NCBI RefSeq assembly: GCF_002896855.1
Contig: NZ_CP021850.1
Coordinates: forward strand, 645,665 to 709,664
DNA from: Clostridium thermosuccinogenes
GTDB lineage: Bacteria > Bacillota > Clostridia > Acetivibrionales > DSM-5807
Length of the DNA stretch: 64,000 nt
Reading direction: 5' to 3'
Below the pieces are notes generated by a model. That model was not told the origin of the DNA and ran no database searches. It saw only the letters and a list, made by a program, of their open reading frames with translations. The first letter of the stretch is position 1. Each line of letters begins with the position of its first letter. Both the position numbers and the translations under genes were made by a program. Positions 33,396 to 44,319 of this stretch are shown piece after piece.

Positions 33396-36300
33396 CTAGT
33401 GGCTTTCGAAAGTAGAATATTCATCCAGGGAATAGACTTCCGTATCCTTGCCGTCTGATATATGCCCGATTACCTGGAGCAATGCTTCCGTCGTATCCAG
33501 GGAGGTTATGCAGGGAACATTGTATTCCATAGCGGTCCTCCGAAGCAAAAAGCCAAGCTTTGAAGGCATTTTTCCCTTGGTGGGCGTATTTATTATCAGC
33601 TCTATTTTGTCGCTTTTTATGGCATCCAGTATCCTGTCATCCGGCACCAGGGTCGCGTTAATACCAGCCTCCAGAAGGTATTCATAAGAATCTTCGGTGG
33701 CTGATATTTTAAAGTTCAGCTTAAGAAGCTTTTTTGCAATTTCGATGCATTCATCCCTGTCCCTTTCGGCCACCGAAAGCAGTACATTTCCTCCAGCGGG
33801 AATTTTCATGCCGGTAGCCAGGAAGGCTTTATACAGCGCAGTGTTATAATCCTTGGCCACGCCCATGACCTCACCGGTGGATTTCATCTCCGGACCTAAG
33901 AATGTGTCCACGGTAGTGAGCTTCGAAAAGGAGAATACCGGAGCTTTTACCGCTATAAATTCCGATTCTTCGGCAAGGCCTGGCTTGTAGCCAAGGGATT
34001 TCAGCTTGCCGCCCATGATCAGCTTTGTTGCCAGGTTTACCATGGGTATTCCTGTTATTTTGCTCATTATGGGCACAGTACGGCTTGCCCTTGGATTTAC
34101 CTCTATTACATAAACCTTGCCGTCCTTATCGAGGACAAACTGTATGTTAAACAGCCCTATAATCTTAAGAGCCTTAGCCAACCGCACCGTATAATCAACT
34201 ATTGTATCCTTAACCTGCTGTGGCAGGTCCCTTGGCGGATATATGGCTATGCTGTCGCCGGAGTGGACGCCGGCCCTTTCAACATGCTCCATGATGCCTG
34301 GAATCAGTACATCTTCTCCGTCACATATTCCATCCACTTCAATTTCCCTGCCGTTTATATACTTGTCGATGAGTATGGGATGCTTTTCGGATATATCCAC
34401 AGCAAGGCTCATGTATTCATCCAGGGATTCGTCGTCATATACTATCTCCATCGCCCTTCCTCCAAGAACATAGGAGGGTCTGACCAACACCGGATAGCCT
34501 ATTTCGTTGGCAATGGCCCTGGCCTGCCCGGGCAGGAAAGCCGTTTTTCCTTCCGGCATGGGTATATCAAGATCAGTGAGCAGCTTGAGGAATTTATCCC
34601 TGTCTTCCGATATGTCAATGCTTTCAACGCTGGTTCCGAGAATCCTCACGCCTTCCTTATGCAGCGTACCGGCAAGGTTTATAGCTGTTTGTCCGCCGAA
34701 CTGAACTATTATTCCAATGGGCTTTTCCTTTTCAATAATATCCAGCACGCATTCCTTGGTAAGAGGCTCAAAGAACAGCTTATCCGAAGTGTCAAAATCT
34801 GTGCTCACAGTTTCAGGATTGTTGTTTATGATTATCGATTCAATGCCCAGCTCTTTTAACGCTTCCACTGAATGCACGCTGCAGTAGTCAAATTCTATGC
34901 CCTGACCGATGCGTATGGGGCCGGAACCGATGACCAGCACCTTCTTCCGGTCTGAAACGATGACATCATCCTTTCCCTCATAGGTGGAATAATAGTAGGG
35001 GGTGACGGCTTCAAACTCACCGGCGCAGGTATCAACAAGCTTGTAAACCGGGTTGATCGGGAATTTATTCCTGAGCTCCAGGATTTCATCCAAGGGCACA
35101 TTGGCCAGGTTGGCTATGTAGGAATCCCCGAAGCCTATTTTCTTTGCCCTGGAGTACAGGTCATAATCAAGCCATGCTATGCCGGAGTTTTTAACTTCTT
35201 CCGCCAGTTTAACTATCTTTTCCAGCTTCTTTATAAAGAAAGCGTCTATCTTTGTCATGCTTATGATATCATGAGCGCTTATGCCCTTCTGAAGGGCCTT
35301 GCATATGGCAAAAATCCTTTGATCGTTAGGCTGCTTTATGTATTTTAGCAATTCGTCCTTTGACATATTTTCAAACAGGCTTAAACCCAACTGGTAGTTG
35401 CCCTTTACATCCAGCGAGTCAATGGCTTTCAAAAGGGCTTCTTCGAAGGTCCTTCCTATGGCCATTACTTCTCCTGTGGCCTTCATCTGGGTGCCAAGGC
35501 TTCTGTCGGCAGTGGTGAATTTATCAAAAGGCCACCGGGGAACCTTAACCACCACATAGTCCAGAGATGGCTCGAAGCAGGCATAGGTATTCTTTGTCAC
35601 TGAATTTTTGATCTCATCCAGGTTAAGGCCGATAGCTATCTTGGCGGCTACCCTTGCAATGGGATAGCCGGTGGCTTTGGATGCCAGAGCGCTGGACCGG
35701 CTGACCCTCGGATTGACTTCGATTACCACATATTCGAAGCTTTCAGGATTCAATGCAAACTGAATGTTGCATCCGCCTTTTATCTCCAAGGCACGGATTA
35801 TTTTTATAGATGCCGAACGAAGCATCTGGTACTCGACGTTGGATAAGGTCTGGCTGGGTGCCACTACTATGCTGTCGCCAGTGTGGACTCCCACGGGATC
35901 GAAGTTTTCCATGTTACAAATTATGATGCAGTTGTCCGCTCCGTCCCTTATCACTTCATATTCAATTTCCTTCCAGCCGGCCACGCTCTGCTCCAGCAGA
36001 ACCTGACCTATCATGCTGAGCTTTAAACCCGTGCCGCATATATACCTGAATTCTTCCATGTTGTGGGCGATGCCTCCGCCGGTGCCGCCCAGAGTATAGG
36101 CGGGACGGATTATGATGGGGAAGCCTGTTTCTTCAGCAAAGGCTTCGGCATCGGCGATATTGGTTACAATTTTGCTATGAGGCACCTTTTCACCGATTTC
36201 CTGCATGGTATTTTTGAAAAGCTCCCGGTCTTCCGCTTTTTTTATGGAATTGAGCGACGTGCCCAGGAGTTGGATTCCCATCTCATCCAGTATTCCGTCC

Positions 36301-36611
36301 TCAGCCAGCTGCACGGCCATATTAAGGCCTGTCTGCCCTCCGAGGGAAGCCAGGATTCCGTCGGGCTTTTCCTTCATTATTATCTTTTTAACGAAGTCCA
36401 GAGTTATAGGTTCTATATATACCTTGTCGGCAGTCTCCTTATCGGTCATAATGGTTGCCGGGTTGCTGTTTATCAGCACAACTTCTATGCCTTCTTCCTT
36501 CAGAGCCTTGCAGGCCTGAGTTCCGGAATAGTCAAATTCCGCAGCCTGGCCGATTATTATCGGGCCGGAGCCTATGACAAGGACTTTGTTTATGTCATTT
36601 CTTTTCGGCAT
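33396..36611 (-). CDS. carB: Carbamoyl-phosphate synthase large subunit
   Basis: 1071-residue enzyme that makes carbamoyl phosphate from bicarbonate, ATP and ammonia delivered by CarA. Two homologous ATP-grasp halves are visible, each starting with a VLVIGSGPI motif (residues about 7 and 555) and carrying ATP-binding loops such as [12 protein letters not shown] and [12 protein letters not shown]. The C-terminal part (from about 930) is the regulatory MGS-like domain. The start was set to the ATG at 36611 after GGAGGT; the reading frame extends four codons upstream. It follows carA by 45 bp. Confidence 0.97.
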   Translation of the reverse strand: MPKRNDINKVLVIGSGPIIIGQAAEFDYSGTQACKALKEEGIEVVLINSNPATIMTDKETADKVYIEPITLDFVKKIIMKEKPDGILASLGGQTGLNMAVQLAEDGILDEMGIQLLGTSLNSIKKAEDRELFKNTMQEIGEKVPHSKIVTNIADAEAFAEETGFPIIIRPAYTLGGTGGGIAHNMEEFRYICGTGLKLSMIGQVLLEQSVAGWKEIEYEVIRDGADNCIIICNMENFDPVGVHTGDSIVVAPSQTLSNVEYQMLRSASIKIIRALEIKGGCNIQFALNPESFEYVVIEVNPRVSRSSALASKATGYPIARVAAKIAIGLNLDEIKNSVTKNTYACFEPSLDYVVVKVPRWPFDKFTTADRSLGTQMKATGEVMAIGRTFEEALLKAIDSLDVKGNYQLGLSLFENMSKDELLKYIKQPNDQRIFAICKALQKGISAHDIISMTKIDAFFIKKLEKIVKLAEEVKNSGIAWLDYDLYSRAKKIGFGDSYIANLANVPLDEILELRNKFPINPVYKLVDTCAGEFEAVTPYYYSTYEGKDDVIVSDRKKVLVIGSGPIRIGQGIEFDYCSVHSVEALKELGIESIIINNNPETVSTDFDTSDKLFFEPLTKECVLDIIEKEKPIGIIVQFGGQTAINLAGTLHKEGVRILGTSVESIDISEDRDKFLKLLTDLDIPMPEGKTAFLPGQARAIANEIGYPVLVRPSYVLGGRAMEIVYDDESLDEYMSLAVDISEKHPILIDKYINGREIEVDGICDGEDVLIPGIMEHVERAGVHSGDSIAIYPPRDLPQQVKDTIVDYTVRLAKALKIIGLFNIQFVLDKDGKVYVIEVNPRASRTVPIMSKITGIPMVNLATKLIMGGKLKSLGYKPGLAEESEFIAVKAPVFSFSKLTTVDTFLGPEMKSTGEVMGVAKDYNTALYKAFLATGMKIPAGGNVLLSVAERDRDECIEIAKKLLKLNFKISATEDSYEYLLEAGINATLVPDDRILDAIKSDKIELIINTPTKGKMPSKLGFLLRRTAMEYNVPCITSLDTTEALLQVIGHISDGKDTEVYSLDEYSTFESH

Positions 36612-36656
36612 ATTTACCTCCATCTATATTCTAGAACTTACTTTATCGCTATATAT

Positions 36657-37718
36657 TTAAGAACCCATCATCGATAGGAAATCATCGAAAACATAGGCTG
36701 AATCCGCGGGCCCGGGTGCAGCCTCAGGATGGTACTGCACGCTTATGATCGGCAAGGATTTGTGCCTGAAACCTTCTACTGTGCCGTCATTTACATTTAT
36801 GTGAGTGATGGTTACATCCTCATTGAAATCGGCTTTGAGGGCGTAATTGTGATTCTGGGAAGTAATATAGCATTTGTTAGTTAAAAGATCCTTTACAGGA
36901 TGATTGCCTCCGTGGTGCCCGAATTTGAGCTTATAGGTGGTGCCTCCCAGCGCCAGCCCCAGAAGTTGATGCCCGAGGCATATCCCAAGGATCGGTTTTT
37001 TTCCAAGGAGCTTTTGTATCGTAAGTTTTGCCGAAGGCAAATCGGTAGGGTCTCCCGGACCATTGGACAGCAATATGCCGTCGGGATTGTAGCCCATTAT
37101 TTCATCATAGGATGAGTAGGCGGGAAGCACATATATATTGCAGCCTCTGCTTTCCAGCGACCGGATGATATTGTATTTTACTCCGAAGTCGAGAACAACG
37201 ACTTTCTTGCCCGGACCGCTCTTATGTAGGGTTGTTTTGGTAGTAACCTCCATGACCAGATTGCGCTTTTCTCCCTTTTTTTGCTGCAGTCTTCCCATAA
37301 GTATGTCTATATTGCCGCATTCGGTGGAAATGATACCGAACATGCTTCCGTGATGGCGTATATGCTGGGTCAAAGCCCTGGTATCTATCCCTTTTATCCC
37401 CACTATGTTGTTTTTCAGGAAAAATTCACTGGGGCTGATGCTGCTTCTCCAATTGCTGGGAGAGTCGCACAGTTCCTTCACTATAAAGCCCTGCAGGTGG
37501 GGCTTGTAGGATTCGTTATCTTCCGTATTAAAGCCATAATTGCCTATGAGGGGATAGGTCATAGCAACTATCTGCCCGTTATATGAAGGGTCGGTGATTA
37601 TTTCCTGATAGCCTGTCATGCTGGTGTTGAAAACCACTTCGCCTACAGCCTCGCCTTCATGTCCGAAGGCTTCACCGGCCCAGTATGTTCCATCTTCCAA
37701 AACCAAAACTGCTTTCAT
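36657..37718 (-). CDS. carA: Carbamoyl-phosphate synthase small (glutaminase) subunit
   Basis: 353-residue class I glutamine amidotransferase that frees ammonia from glutamine and passes it to CarB. The catalytic cysteine is in LGICLGHQLLGLA and the His-Glu pair in QYHPEAAPGP. The N-terminal domain has FNTSMTGYQEIITDPSY. The ATG at 37718 is chosen because AAGGAG is 7 bp upstream; the ATG two codons before it is too close to that site. It is the fourth gene of the arginine operon. Confidence 0.97.
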   Translation of the reverse strand: MKAVLVLEDGTYWAGEAFGHEGEAVGEVVFNTSMTGYQEIITDPSYNGQIVAMTYPLIGNYGFNTEDNESYKPHLQGFIVKELCDSPSNWRSSISPSEFFLKNNIVGIKGIDTRALTQHIRHHGSMFGIISTECGNIDILMGRLQQKKGEKRNLVMEVTTKTTLHKSGPGKKVVVLDFGVKYNIIRSLESRGCNIYVLPAYSSYDEIMGYNPDGILLSNGPGDPTDLPSAKLTIQKLLGKKPILGICLGHQLLGLALGGTTYKLKFGHHGGNHPVKDLLTNKCYITSQNHNYALKADFNEDVTITHINVNDGTVEGFRHKSLPIISVQYHPEAAPGPADSAYVFDDFLSMMGS

Positions 37719-37770
37719 TTTCATTCTCCTTATTGCGCAAACATTTAAGACATATATTGCTTTCCTTGTT

Positions 37771-38970
37771 TTATTGCATGCCGCATAAAATTTTGTCCAA
37801 TGCTTCTATGAAGCCGTCTACATCCGGCTTTGTGAGTATGAGCGGAGGAAGGAGTCTCAAGACTTTGGTGCCTACGCTTCCGACCAGATAACCGCTTTCG
37901 AACAGTTTATCCTTCACTTCTTTTGCAATACCGCCGGTGAATTCCACACCGATCATAAGCCCGGTTCCCCTTATCTCTGCGATTTGTGAATATTTCCGGG
38001 AAAGTCCGGAGAGCTTTTCAAAAAAGTAATTGCCGACGTTTTCTGCGTTCTCTGCCAACTTTTCCTCAAGGATGATGCTTAACGTTGTCAAACCGGCAGT
38101 GCAGGCGAGGGGGTTTCCGCCAAAGGTGGAGCCGTGGTCCCCAGGCTCGAAAGCGCTGGCTACATGCTCCTTTGCACATAAGGCCCCGATAGGGAATCCT
38201 CCGCCCAGAGCTTTTGCCAGGGTGAATATATCCGGTTCCACTTCGAAATGCTCGTATCCAAACAGCTTTCCGGTGCGCCCCAGACCTGTCTGCACCTCGT
38301 CCAGGATTAAAAGGAGGCCATGCTTGTCGCACAGGTCACGCACAAATTGCATATAATCTTTTGTGGCAGGGTTGACTCCGCTTTCTCCCTGGATGGGTTC
38401 CATCATTATTGCACAGGTGGAAAATTTAATAGCCTTCTGCAGCGCATCCCTGTCGTTTAAGGGTACATGAATAAAGCCTGGCGTCAGAGGTTCGTATGGT
38501 TTGTGGTATTTATCCTGGCCTGTGGCGGCTGTAGTGGTCATTGTCCTTCCGTGAAAGGAATTTTTAAGGGTGATGATCTCATATTTTCCCGGCATACCTT
38601 TCTTTTTGAAATATGCTCTTGCCAGCTTAATAGCTCCTTCGTTGGCTTCGGCACCGCTGTTGGCAAAGAACACCCTGTCGGCGCAGGAGTTTTCCACCAG
38701 CAGCTTAGCCAGCTTTGCCTGGGGTTCAATGTAGTATAAATTGGAGCAGTGCATCAATTCAGATGCTTGCCGGCTTATGGCGGAGACCAGGGCAGGGTGG
38801 CAATGTCCCAGGGCGTTTACCGCAATACCCCCTAGAAAATCATAGTATTTTTTGCCATCGGTATCCCACAGGTTTATTCCTTTTCCCTGAACAAAGCATG
38901 CAGGTGTTCTGCTGCCAAAAGTATTCATATAATACTTTTTATCCATTTCAATTATCTCATTGAGCTTCAT
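37771..38970 (-). CDS. argD: Acetylornithine aminotransferase
   Basis: 399-residue PLP enzyme, class III aminotransferase, that converts N-acetylglutamate semialdehyde to N-acetylornithine. Seen are FFANSGAEANEGAIKLARAY, NSFHGRT, ILDEVQTGLGRTGKLFGYEH and the PLP lysine in FTLAKALGGGFPIGA. The ATG at 38970 follows GGGGAGGG; an upstream open frame to 38994 overlaps argB and is not the start. It sits between argB and carA. Confidence 0.96.
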   Translation of the reverse strand: MKLNEIIEMDKKYYMNTFGSRTPACFVQGKGINLWDTDGKKYYDFLGGIAVNALGHCHPALVSAISRQASELMHCSNLYYIEPQAKLAKLLVENSCADRVFFANSGAEANEGAIKLARAYFKKKGMPGKYEIITLKNSFHGRTMTTTAATGQDKYHKPYEPLTPGFIHVPLNDRDALQKAIKFSTCAIMMEPIQGESGVNPATKDYMQFVRDLCDKHGLLLILDEVQTGLGRTGKLFGYEHFEVEPDIFTLAKALGGGFPIGALCAKEHVASAFEPGDHGSTFGGNPLACTAGLTTLSIILEEKLAENAENVGNYFFEKLSGLSRKYSQIAEIRGTGLMIGVEFTGGIAKEVKDKLFESGYLVGSVGTKVLRLLPPLILTKPDVDGFIEALDKILCGMQ

Positions 38971-38995
38971 ATCAATACCCTCCCCAATTTGCATA

Positions 38996-39895
38996 TCAGA
39001 GCTTTTCGCCGCTGTGGTAGAGGACTTTTTCCTTCATTATCATCGTACCGATACCCTTGTTGGTGAATATCTCCAGGAGGATGCAATGGGGTATCCTTCC
39101 GTCTATGATATGGGTCCTTCCCACACCGTTTTCCAGGGCTTCCACACAGCCCAGGACTTTAGGCACCATGCCTCCGTTTATGACTTTCTTTTCAATCAGC
39201 TGGTGAACCTCGCTGACGGTCAGTGCGGACAGCACTTCGCCGTCGCTGGCTGTTTTAACACCTTCTACGTCGGTTAAGAGCATGAGCTTTTCTGCCTTCA
39301 GAGCGATGGCTATCTCTCCGGCTACGGTGTCGGCATTTATGTTGTAGCTTTGACCATCCGGGCCTACGCCTATCGGCGCGATGACCGGTATGTACTCGTC
39401 TTTTGCAATCAGTTCAATGACCTTGGAATTGATCCGGGTTATCTTGCCTACATAGCCTATATCAGTTTCTTTGCCGTCGATATCCGGCTTGTACTGCTCA
39501 CACTCTATGAGATTCCCGTCGATTCCGCAAAGTCCGATGGCTTTTCCGCCCTTTTTATTGAGCAGGGACACTATCTCTTTGTTGGTTTTTCCCACCAAAA
39601 CCATCTGGGCAACTTCCATAGTCTTGGCATCAGTGACCCTCAATCCGTTAACGAATTCGCTTTTTATATTGAGCTTGTCAAGAGCTTTGTTGATATCCGG
39701 CCCTCCTCCATGGACGACAACGGGATTAAGACCGATATATTTAAGAAGAGTGATGTCCTCCATCACTGAGTTTTTTAGCTCATCACTGATCATGGCATTT
39801 CCGCCGTATTTTATCACTACGGTTTTCCCGGCGAGCTTTTGAATATATGGAAGCGCTTCTATTAATATTTGTGCTTTTTTGATTATCGTCTCCAT
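38996..39895 (-). CDS. argB: N-acetylglutamate kinase
   Basis: 299-residue amino-acid kinase that phosphorylates N-acetylglutamate, usually the step inhibited by arginine. KYGGNAM at residues about 30-36 is the phosphate-binding glycine motif, [10 protein letters not shown] and FVNGLRVTD bind substrate, and [10 protein letters not shown] is the nucleotide site. The N-terminal helix [16 protein letters not shown] is of the type that forms hexamers in arginine-sensitive enzymes, so feedback inhibition is likely. It is preceded by AGGGGGT. It is the second gene of the operon. Confidence 0.96.
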   Translation of the reverse strand: METIIKKAQILIEALPYIQKLAGKTVVIKYGGNAMISDELKNSVMEDITLLKYIGLNPVVVHGGGPDINKALDKLNIKSEFVNGLRVTDAKTMEVAQMVLVGKTNKEIVSLLNKKGGKAIGLCGIDGNLIECEQYKPDIDGKETDIGYVGKITRINSKVIELIAKDEYIPVIAPIGVGPDGQSYNINADTVAGEIAIALKAEKLMLLTDVEGVKTASDGEVLSALTVSEVHQLIEKKVINGGMVPKVLGCVEALENGVGRTHIIDGRIPHCILLEIFTNKGIGTMIMKEKVLYHSGEKL

Positions 39896-39913
39896 TAATA
39901 ATTTACCCCCTAA

Positions 39914-40954
39914 TTATAGATACAGTCCCGGAGCCGAAAGTCCGGTTTGCTCCGGAATTCCATACATAATGTTGAGATCCTGAACCGCCTGACCGGCAGC
40001 GCCTTTCATCAGGTTATCCAAAGCTGAGAGAACGATCACCCTGTTCAGCCTTTTATCCACTACCAGCCCTATATCTATGAAGTTTGAGCCGGCTACATAT
40101 TTCACTTCAGGGAGTTTTCCCTCCCCAAGAACCCTTACAAAGAACTCTCCATCATAGTGCTTTTTATATAGATCCAGCAGTTCGGAAGTGGATATATCCT
40201 TTTTCAAATTAGCATAGGTGGTGCACAGCATGCCTCTCTTAATGGGAGCCAGATGGGGAGTGAAGGATATCAGGATTTCTTCCCCGGCAATAAACGACAG
40301 CTCCTGCTCTATCTCGGAGGTATGCCTGTGAGTGGCAACGCCGTAAGCTTTGAAGTTCTCATCACATTCGCAGAACTGATAGGGAAGATCTGTCTTTCTT
40401 CCGGCTCCGGAAACCCCCGATACCGCATCAATTATGATGTTTTTAGTATCAATGATGTCATTGGCTAAAAGGGGTGCGATGCCCAGTATTGAGCAGGTAG
40501 GATAGCATCCGGGATTTGCTACCAGCCGGGCGTTTTTAATCTGGTCCCTGTACAGCTCAGGAAGGCCGTATACTGCCTCGTTTAAGAGCTCCGGCATCTC
40601 ATGCTTTAACTTATACCATTTTTCATATACTTCTACGGATTTGTATCTGAAATCTCCGCTGTGATCGATGACTCTTTTACCTTTTTCCAGCAAATATGGT
40701 ATCACTTCCTTGGATATACCGTGGGGAAGTGCGGTTATGAACACGTCCGCCTTGTCATATATGGCATCCATATTTAAGTCCTGGCATTCAATATCACATA
40801 TATTTCTTAAGCTGGGATAGACATCGGAAATTTTCTGACCGACAAAGCTCTGCGAAACTGCCACTGTCACTTCTGCCTGGGGATGGTTTTGAAGCAGCCT
40901 CACAATCTCGATGCCTACATAGCCTGTAGCCCCTATTACTCCTACTTTGATCAT
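39914..40954 (-). CDS. argC: N-acetyl-gamma-glutamyl-phosphate reductase
   Basis: 346-residue NADPH enzyme that makes N-acetylglutamate semialdehyde. GVIGATGYVGIEIVRLL is the nucleotide-binding start and NPGCYPTCS carries the catalytic cysteine. GGAGGT stands just before the ATG at 40954; the longer frame to 41017 overlaps the promoter and is not used. It is the first gene of the arginine operon. No argJ follows, unlike in many Firmicutes, so the acetyl recycling gene must be elsewhere if it is present. Confidence 0.96.
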   Translation of the reverse strand: MIKVGVIGATGYVGIEIVRLLQNHPQAEVTVAVSQSFVGQKISDVYPSLRNICDIECQDLNMDAIYDKADVFITALPHGISKEVIPYLLEKGKRVIDHSGDFRYKSVEVYEKWYKLKHEMPELLNEAVYGLPELYRDQIKNARLVANPGCYPTCSILGIAPLLANDIIDTKNIIIDAVSGVSGAGRKTDLPYQFCECDENFKAYGVATHRHTSEIEQELSFIAGEEILISFTPHLAPIKRGMLCTTYANLKKDISTSELLDLYKKHYDGEFFVRVLGEGKLPEVKYVAGSNFIDIGLVVDKRLNRVIVLSALDNLMKGAAGQAVQDLNIMYGIPEQTGLSAPGLYL

Positions 40955-40988
40955 ATTTACCTCCAAAATACATATCTCATGATTTATA

Positions 40989-41017
40989 ATTATACATATC
41001 AATGCATAAAAATTCAA
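40989..41017 (-). promoter_or_regulatory. argC operon promoter with ArgR-box-like operator
   Basis: On the minus strand TTGAAT (41017-41012), a 17 bp gap and TATAAT (40994-40989) form a good promoter. The palindrome TGAATTTTTATGCA (41016-41003) overlaps the -35 box and differs at one base from the ArgR/AhrC consensus TGAATWWWWATTCA. Repression by ArgR with arginine is therefore likely. Confidence 0.75.
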
Positions 41018-41175
41018 TAATAAAATTTAAAATTATCAGGCTTTTTATTATGCAAAGTTACTAAATTGAAAAAAATAATTTTGGTTAAAAGTGTACTAGT
41101 TGATGATGCCATCAAATGATATAGTTATAGTAGTAAAAAAGCTATATGCTTAGGATAAATATAGGAGGGGAAGAA

Positions 41176-42288
41176 ATGGCAAGTTTAAAGCTGAAGAATG
41201 TTTACAAGAGATATGATGGTGGGGTTGTCGCAGTAAACGACTTCAATCTTGACATCGAAGATAAGGAGTTTATCATACTTGTCGGACCATCTGGATGTGG
41301 TAAAACAACTACACTCAGAATGATTGCAGGATTGGAGGAAATCACCGAAGGTGAAATTTACATCGGTGACAGGCTGGTAAATGACGTACAGCCTAAAGAC
41401 AGAGACATAGCGATGGTTTTCCAGAACTACGCTTTGTATCCTCACATGACAGTATTCGACAACATGGCATTTGGACTTAAACTGAGAAAGACTCCTAAGG
41501 ACGAAATAAAGAGAAGAGTTCACGAAGCAGCTAAGATTCTCGACATAGAACATCTTCTTGACAGAAAGCCGAAGGCTCTGTCCGGTGGTCAGAGACAGAG
41601 GGTTGCATTGGGTCGTGCTATAGTTCGTGAACCAAAAGTGTTCCTGATGGACGAACCGTTATCCAACCTCGATGCTAAATTAAGAGTACAGATGAGAACT
41701 GAGATAAGCAAGCTGCATCAGAAACTGCAGACAACTATCATATACGTTACCCACGACCAGGTAGAAGCTATGACAATGGGTACAAGAATAGTTGTTATGA
41801 AGGATGGAGTTATCCAACAGGTTGATACTCCTCAGGCTCTGTATGAGAGACCTGCTAATCTGTTCGTTGCAGGATTTATTGGAAGCCCGCCGATGAACTT
41901 CATCAATGCTACTGTTGAAAAGCGCGGTCAGGAAATCCACCTGCTGTTCGGCAAGGAAGATATCAAACTTCCCGAAGGCAAAGCTAAGAAGCTTGAAGGT
42001 ACCGACTATATCGGTAAAGAAGTTGTTATGGGTATCAGACCTGAAGATATTCATGATGAACCAGCTTACATTGAGCAGATGCCTGATAACGCTGTTGAAG
42101 CTACAGTATCCGTTGTTGAAATGCTGGGTGCCGAAACCCTCCTTTATTTGACGATCAACGACACTGACTTTACTGCAAGGGTTAACCCGAGAACAAAGGC
42201 TAGAACCAACGATGTTATAAAAGTTGTATTCGATGCAAATAAGATTCATCTCTTTGATAAGGAAACAGAAAGAGTAATAATGAACTAA
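41176..42288 (+). CDS. Sugar ABC transporter ATPase, UgpC/MsmK/MsmX type
   Basis: 370-residue ATPase. Walker A is [13 protein letters not shown], the signature is [14 protein letters not shown], Walker B is [13 protein letters not shown], and H-loop is VTHDQVEAM. The C-terminal 130 residues form the MOI/TOBE domain of CUT1 carbohydrate importers. Such ATPases often serve several transporters. It is alone, with its own terminator, so it may power the LplB/LplC-type permeases at the right end of the window, which have no ATPase beside them there. The ATG at 41176 follows AGGAGGGG. I infer high expression from the regular codon use. Confidence 0.94.
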   Translation: MASLKLKNVYKRYDGGVVAVNDFNLDIEDKEFIILVGPSGCGKTTTLRMIAGLEEITEGEIYIGDRLVNDVQPKDRDIAMVFQNYALYPHMTVFDNMAFGLKLRKTPKDEIKRRVHEAAKILDIEHLLDRKPKALSGGQRQRVALGRAIVREPKVFLMDEPLSNLDAKLRVQMRTEISKLHQKLQTTIIYVTHDQVEAMTMGTRIVVMKDGVIQQVDTPQALYERPANLFVAGFIGSPPMNFINATVEKRGQEIHLLFGKEDIKLPEGKAKKLEGTDYIGKEVVMGIRPEDIHDEPAYIEQMPDNAVEATVSVVEMLGAETLLYLTINDTDFTARVNPRTKARTNDVIKVVFDANKIHLFDKETERVIMN

Positions 42289-42306
42289 TATTCTCATAGA
42301 TGAATA

Positions 42307-42346
42307 AAAAGGAGAGAAAGGTAGATTGCCTTTCTCTCCTTTTGTT
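42307..42346 (+). terminator. Terminator of the ABC ATPase gene
   Basis: AAAAGGAGAGAAAGG pairs perfectly with CCTTTCTCTCCTTTT, followed by GTTC and a T-rich stretch. Confidence 0.9.
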
Positions 42347-42432
42347 CATAGTTTTTTAAAATTTTTGTAGTTTAATGTTCCATATCATTAGTGTATAATT
42401 ATTTTAAGACAGCCTGTAGGGAGGGAATTCTT

Positions 42433-43536
42433 TTGACATCAAAGCTTTTTCAAAATCTGATTTATCAGATAAAAAGCATAATAAGTCAGGAATTTGGAAT
42501 TCTTGATGAGTATGGCCAAATAATAGCCTGTTCGGATGATTCGAAGGTCGGAAAAGAAATTCCAATTCCCCAGAAACTGAATGAAACCGATGATGTTTGC
42601 ATATCGGGGAATTACGCGTACAAGAGGATTTATATAAAAAAGAAGCCGGAATATATCGCGTTTATTGAGTATACCGATGAAACCAGCTTGAAATTTTTGT
42701 CCCTGATTTCAATAAATGTCATAAACATGAAGCTGTATTATGACGAAAAATTTGATAAAAGCAGCTTTTTAAAGAATGTTCTCATGGGAAATGCTCTTCC
42801 CGGGGAAATAGCAGTAAAGGCAAAAGAGCTCCATATAGCCTACAACGCCTACAGGGTCGTATTTTTGATAAAAACTGAAAAAAACAAGGAAATGTATGTG
42901 CATGAGACAATACAGGGCCTTTTTCCAAATAAATCCAAGGATTTCATCATAGTGCTGGATGATGAATTCACCGTACTGATTAAAGAGCTTAAGCCGGACA
43001 GCGATTTGAAGGAAATAGAAAAGGTTGCAAGGAGCATTGTTGATACGCTGAACACTGAAACTATGGTGAAGGCCATGGTGGGAATAGGAACAGTGGCAGA
43101 TAGCCTTGCAGGCACAATGCAGTCATTTAAGGAAGCAAAAACGGCACTAACAGTGGGAGACATATTTTCCAACGACAGTTCTATCTTTCACTATAACAAT
43201 CTCGGACTGGGAAGGCTTATTTACCAGCTCCCGGAGAATCTTTGCAGGCTGTTTTTAAAAGAGGTATTCAAGGAAGGGTCCTTTGAATCCCTGGATGCGG
43301 AATATCTTACTACTATACAGAAATTTTTCGATAACAATTTAAATGTCAGTGAAACGGCAAGACAAATGTTTGTTCACAGAAATACCCTGGTTTACAGGCT
43401 GGACAAGATAAAGAAGATAACCGGCCTGGATCTGACCAGATTTGATGATGCCATCATACTTAAGTTTGCAATGCTCATCAAAAAGTATCTGGACAGAGGT
43501 GCAAAAGAGAAGGGGCTAAATAAATTAGAAGATTAG
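42433..43536 (+). CDS. CdaR/PucR-type transcription regulator
   Basis: 367-residue regulator. The N-terminal third resembles a GAF/PAS-like sensor (EFGILDEYGQIIACSDDSK), the middle a GGDEF-like CdaR domain (AMVGIGTVADSLAGTMQSF, KEAKTAL) and the C-terminus a PucR-type helix-turn-helix (NLNVSETARQMFVHRNTLVY, then RLDKIKKITG). Proteins of this type activate catabolic genes for sugar acids or purines. The start is TTG at 42433 behind AGGGAGGG. It precedes ftsE by 75 bp in the same direction; in Clostridia this gene is often seen before ftsEX. The inducer is unknown. Confidence 0.85.
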   Translation: MTSKLFQNLIYQIKSIISQEFGILDEYGQIIACSDDSKVGKEIPIPQKLNETDDVCISGNYAYKRIYIKKKPEYIAFIEYTDETSLKFLSLISINVINMKLYYDEKFDKSSFLKNVLMGNALPGEIAVKAKELHIAYNAYRVVFLIKTEKNKEMYVHETIQGLFPNKSKDFIIVLDDEFTVLIKELKPDSDLKEIEKVARSIVDTLNTETMVKAMVGIGTVADSLAGTMQSFKEAKTALTVGDIFSNDSSIFHYNNLGLGRLIYQLPENLCRLFLKEVFKEGSFESLDAEYLTTIQKFFDNNLNVSETARQMFVHRNTLVYRLDKIKKITGLDLTRFDDAIILKFAMLIKKYLDRGAKEKGLNKLED

Positions 43537-43611
43537 GAGATACAGCAATTAATTTTGCAGATTGGAAGATGCAGCAATTTAATTATCGGATATGGGGTTA
43601 AGGAGGTCACC

Positions 43612-44319
43612 GTGGTTGAATTTAAGAATGTGATGAAGAGGTATCCCAATGGGACTGTGGCGTTAAATGGTGTAAACATTAAGATAAACAAAGGGGAGTT
43701 TGTGTTCATAATAGGCTCCAGCGGATCAGGTAAATCAACTTTGCTAAAGCTTATAATGAAGGAAGAGGACCCGACGGAAGGCGAAATAGTAGTAAATGGT
43801 TACAGGGTCTCTTCCATGAGGAGGAAGGAAGTTCCAAACTTAAGAAGAAGCTTGGGGGTAGTTTTCCAGGATTTCAGGCTTCTTCCCAACAAAACCGTGT
43901 ACGAAAATGTGGCTTTTGCGATGCAGGTGGTAGAAGCCCTTCCAAGGGAGATCAGGCGGCAGGTGCCGATGGCTTTGGCTCTTGTAGGGCTTAGCCGCAA
44001 GGCCAATGCTTACCCCGGGCAGCTGTCCGGAGGAGAACAGCAGAGAGTGGCTCTGGCGAGGGCGATAGTAAACAGCCCTTCCCTGCTTATAGCGGACGAG
44101 CCTACGGGAAATCTTGACCCGGAAACCTCATGGGAAATCATGAGGCTGCTGGGGGAGATAAATCAGAGGGGAACCACTGTAATAGTTGCCACTCATGAAA
44201 AGTCTATCGTTGATTTGATGAAGAAAAGAGTTATAGCGATCAACAAAGGAATAATCGTTCGAGATCAACAGAAAGGACTATATAAAGATGAAGATAAGAA
44301 CAGCCCGATACATATTTAA
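43612..44319 (+). CDS. ftsE: Cell division ATPase FtsE
   Basis: 235-residue ABC ATPase that, with the membrane protein FtsX, controls peptidoglycan hydrolases at the cell surface. Walker A is GSSGSGKSTLLKL, signature LSGGEQQRVALARA, Walker B LLIADEPTGNLD. GTG at 43612 is the start, 5 bp behind AAGGAGG. The end overlaps ftsX by 32 bp. The peptidase and CtpA protease that follow suggest one cell-wall remodelling unit. Confidence 0.95.
   Translation: MVEFKNVMKRYPNGTVALNGVNIKINKGEFVFIIGSSGSGKSTLLKLIMKEEDPTEGEIVVNGYRVSSMRRKEVPNLRRSLGVVFQDFRLLPNKTVYENVAFAMQVVEALPREIRRQVPMALALVGLSRKANAYPGQLSGGEQQRVALARAIVNSPSLLIADEPTGNLDPETSWEIMRLLGEINQRGTTVIVATHEKSIVDLMKKRVIAINKGIIVRDQQKGLYKDEDKNSPIHI

Noticed and set aside
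36063-36677. Long open frame opposite carB (and others opposite carA, argD and the chemotaxis receptor gene)
   Set aside because: Antisense shadows of well-supported genes; no start signals and unlikely protein composition.
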